This document shows, piece by piece, positions 5,493 to 7,262 of a stretch of DNA of 7,262 nucleotides. Source of the DNA: Ignavibacteriales bacterium. GTDB taxonomy: Bacteria; Bacteroidota; Ignavibacteria; Ignavibacteriales; Melioribacteraceae. Positions within the stretch are counted from its first letter, which is position 1; each line of letters begins with the position of its first letter. The DNA lies in NCBI GenBank assembly GCA_020059785.1, contig JAGVBL010000224.1, positions 1-7,262 of the forward strand, written 5' to 3'. The notes under the pieces are model-generated. The model was not told the origin of the DNA, did no database searches, and was given only the letters and a program-made list of their open reading frames with translations. The translations under genes and the position numbers were made by a program.

Positions 5493-7262
5493 CTACGTTT
5501 GGAATTGTGTACTTAATTGTTGTGTTCGGATTAAATGGATTCGGATAATTCTGATAGAGTTGAAATTTAGCCGGCAGAACTTCCTCGGTCACAGAAATAT
5601 ATAAAACTATATCTTTTAATACCCAGTTATTCGGATCTAATTGCACAAAGCTTGGATTTCCATTAACAGGAATTACCCATCCCTGTTCTTGCTGGTCATT
5701 AAAGACTGTGATGGTTTTTGATTCTAATGGAGTTGTATAATAAATCTGAATCGGCATGGTAAAGAACAACGGGTCAGTATTGGATTTCTGATTAACTCTC
5801 ACTATTAAATTGTATGCATTACCAGATACTTGTTCAGTACGCCAGCCAAATATATATTTAGGGTAACCAGAACCATAAATCCATTCCCTGAAAAAGTAAT
5901 TCAAATTATATCCCGATACTCTTTCAGCAATTCTCTGAAAATCTTCTGTAACTGCTACGTTGTATGATAATCCGGGTTCATCTAAATATTCTTTGAGGGT
6001 TTGAAAAAATTTTTCATCACCAAGTATGCCTCTTAACATGTGAAGAACAACAGCGCCTTTATTATATGAACGGGCACTACTGAATATTTCGCTTACGTAG
6101 TTTATATTATTTACATATATTGTTCCGGTAGCCGTTTTTGCGGAGTTCATTACAGAATTCATCTGGGATGAAAATGTTGCATCTCCATATTTTTTCTGGT
6201 GATATAATTTATCCGAGTAAGTTGCGAAACCTTCATTAAGCCAGATGTTCTGCCAATCCTTGCATGTAACTTTATCGCCAAACTATTGATGTGCTAATTC
6301 ATGAGCAATGAGCGATTCAGAAAAAGCACCGACAGAAGAAATTGTCTGGTGTTCCATCCCTCCGCCAAATCCGCACTGGGCGTGTCCGTATTTTTCCTTT
6401 GGATAGGGATAGGGACCGAACATCTCGGAATAAATTCTAATCATATCATTTGTTTTATCGAGGTTAGCTTTTTGAGATGTATAAGATTCGGGATAAACAT
6501 AATGCGTAATAGGAAAAGTTTTACCCGGTTCATATTCAAATTGAGTCTGGTATAAATAGTAATTAGACATTGCAATAGAAATTAAATAATTAGCAATCGG
6601 GTAATTGTTCTTCCACTGGTATGTAAGTGTGCCGTTACCATTGTTTCTTGTTTCTATTAGAATTCCATTGGAAACTGAAACAAAGCTGGAAGGAGCTGTA
6701 ATCCAAACTTCACTTGAATCGGCTTTGTCTGCCGGAGTATCTTTAGAAGGCCACCAATCTCTTGAACCGTATGGCTGTGATAACGTCCAGATAACCGGCT
6801 GTCCGGACGGAGTAACATTAAAAACAAAGCTTCCGCCAATTCCACCGCTCGTATTTGGTTTACCTTCATAATCAATTACTAAAATAAATTCTTCATTTAG
6901 CTGGTAGGGTCTTCCAAGATTAATACTAAGTTTATTATCACTTGTTAGTGAAAAGAAAAGCTGCTGATTACCGGTTTTAACGGAATTTACTTTAAATCCG
7001 CTCCAGAGATCAAGAAATAGAGAGTTAATTTGAACCACCGAAGGTTTGCCTTTAACAGTAACAACACCGCGTAAATATTGAGGCGAGTAGGTAATATTTA
7101 AGTCGAGCTTATAATAGGTAATATCAATATTAGAATCACCGGGATAAGCAACTTCAAAATTTTTTCCCAACCTCTCATAAAAACTTATCTTGGATGCAGA
7201 ACAAAAATCTTCACCGCTTTGAGAGAAAATAGTTGTGTAAATAATAGAAAGTAGCAACAGTA

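Larger units (their letters stand above)
5278..7262 (-). pseudogene. Secreted M1-family zinc aminopeptidase with T9SS sorting domain, interrupted by an amber codon; 5' end outside window
   Basis: The frame is open to the window edge; a TTG at 7257 lies within the signal peptide core (LLLLSIIYTTIFSQS), so the true start is beyond 7262. Counting from 7257, an M1 N-terminal beta domain (about 40-225) precedes the catalytic domain. Seen there: GGMEH (299-303), equivalent to the GxMEN substrate-binding motif, HELAHQ (319-324), E342 in NIWLNEGF exactly 18 residues after HEXXH, and Y398 in SYNKGA, the expected transition-state Tyr. Zinc ligands are H319, H323 and E342. Codon 325, which should be the Trp of HELAHQWFGD, is TAG (6283-6285, minus strand); the same frame then runs on to residue 659 with no other defect. 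The C-terminus is a T9SS type A domain (QNYPNPFNP at 569-577, LGKEVATLVDE, ELTSGIYFYKL, KKMIFLK). Without readthrough only an inactive N-terminal fragment lacking E342 and the export domain would be made. Either a recent nonsense mutation or a base-call error would explain it. Confidence 0.88.

Noticed and set aside
6283..6285. TAG reassigned to an amino acid in this organism
   Set aside because: The same gene appears to end properly at a TAG (5278-5280) right after the conserved KKMIFLK terminus, so TAG acts as a stop here; a local mutation or base-call error is simpler.
6283..7257. Two separate peptidase genes, 5278-6162 and 6283-7257
   Set aside because: Both lie in the same frame, and the sequence between them continues the M1 family text without a gap; they are one gene split by a single TAG.
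1..7262. CRISPR array, tRNA, rRNA or riboswitch
   Set aside because: No regularly spaced direct repeats of CRISPR size, no cloverleaf or rRNA-like segment, and no recognisable riboswitch core were seen on either strand.

Overview
The window looks like chromosomal DNA of a member of the FCB group (Bacteroidota and relatives), most likely of the Ignavibacteriota/Melioribacteraceae kind. Two unrelated predicted secreted proteins end in a type A sorting domain of the type IX secretion system (T9SS), both opening with the QNYPNPFN motif that is very common in Ignavibacteria, Calditrichota and similar lineages. The DNA is AT-rich. The assignment rests on motif style only; no rRNA or marker gene is present.

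Layout: (1) 1-147 (+), the last 48 codons of a glycoside hydrolase family 3 enzyme. (2) 173-2092 (+), a secreted CotH-kinase-like protein with a C-terminal T9SS domain, probably co-transcribed with the GH3 gene. (3) 2142-2172, a strong bidirectional terminator hairpin between convergent genes. (4) 2220-4421 (-), an intact katG catalase-peroxidase with a good ribosome binding site and an AT-rich upstream region holding a possible PerR/Fur-like operator. (5) 4656-5275, a short element of about 620 bp bounded by 16-bp inverted repeats that match at 15 of 16 positions. It carries a decayed reading frame that resembles the DUF1670 family and is broken by one in-frame stop and probably an internal deletion. 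(6) 5278-7262 (-), an M1-family zinc metallopeptidase with a T9SS domain, cut by the window edge at its 5' end and interrupted by a TAG codon exactly where the conserved Trp of HELAHQW should stand.

The secreted enzymes (GH3, CotH, M1 peptidase) fit a polymer-degrading lifestyle with T9SS export, and KatG supplies cytoplasmic peroxide defence. The most unusual part is 4656-6285. A miniature inverted-repeat element sits two bases past the stop codon of the peptidase gene. That gene carries a perfect 20-bp palindrome and a 7-bp tandem repeat inside its sorting-domain coding sequence, and a single nonsense codon in an otherwise complete catalytic site.
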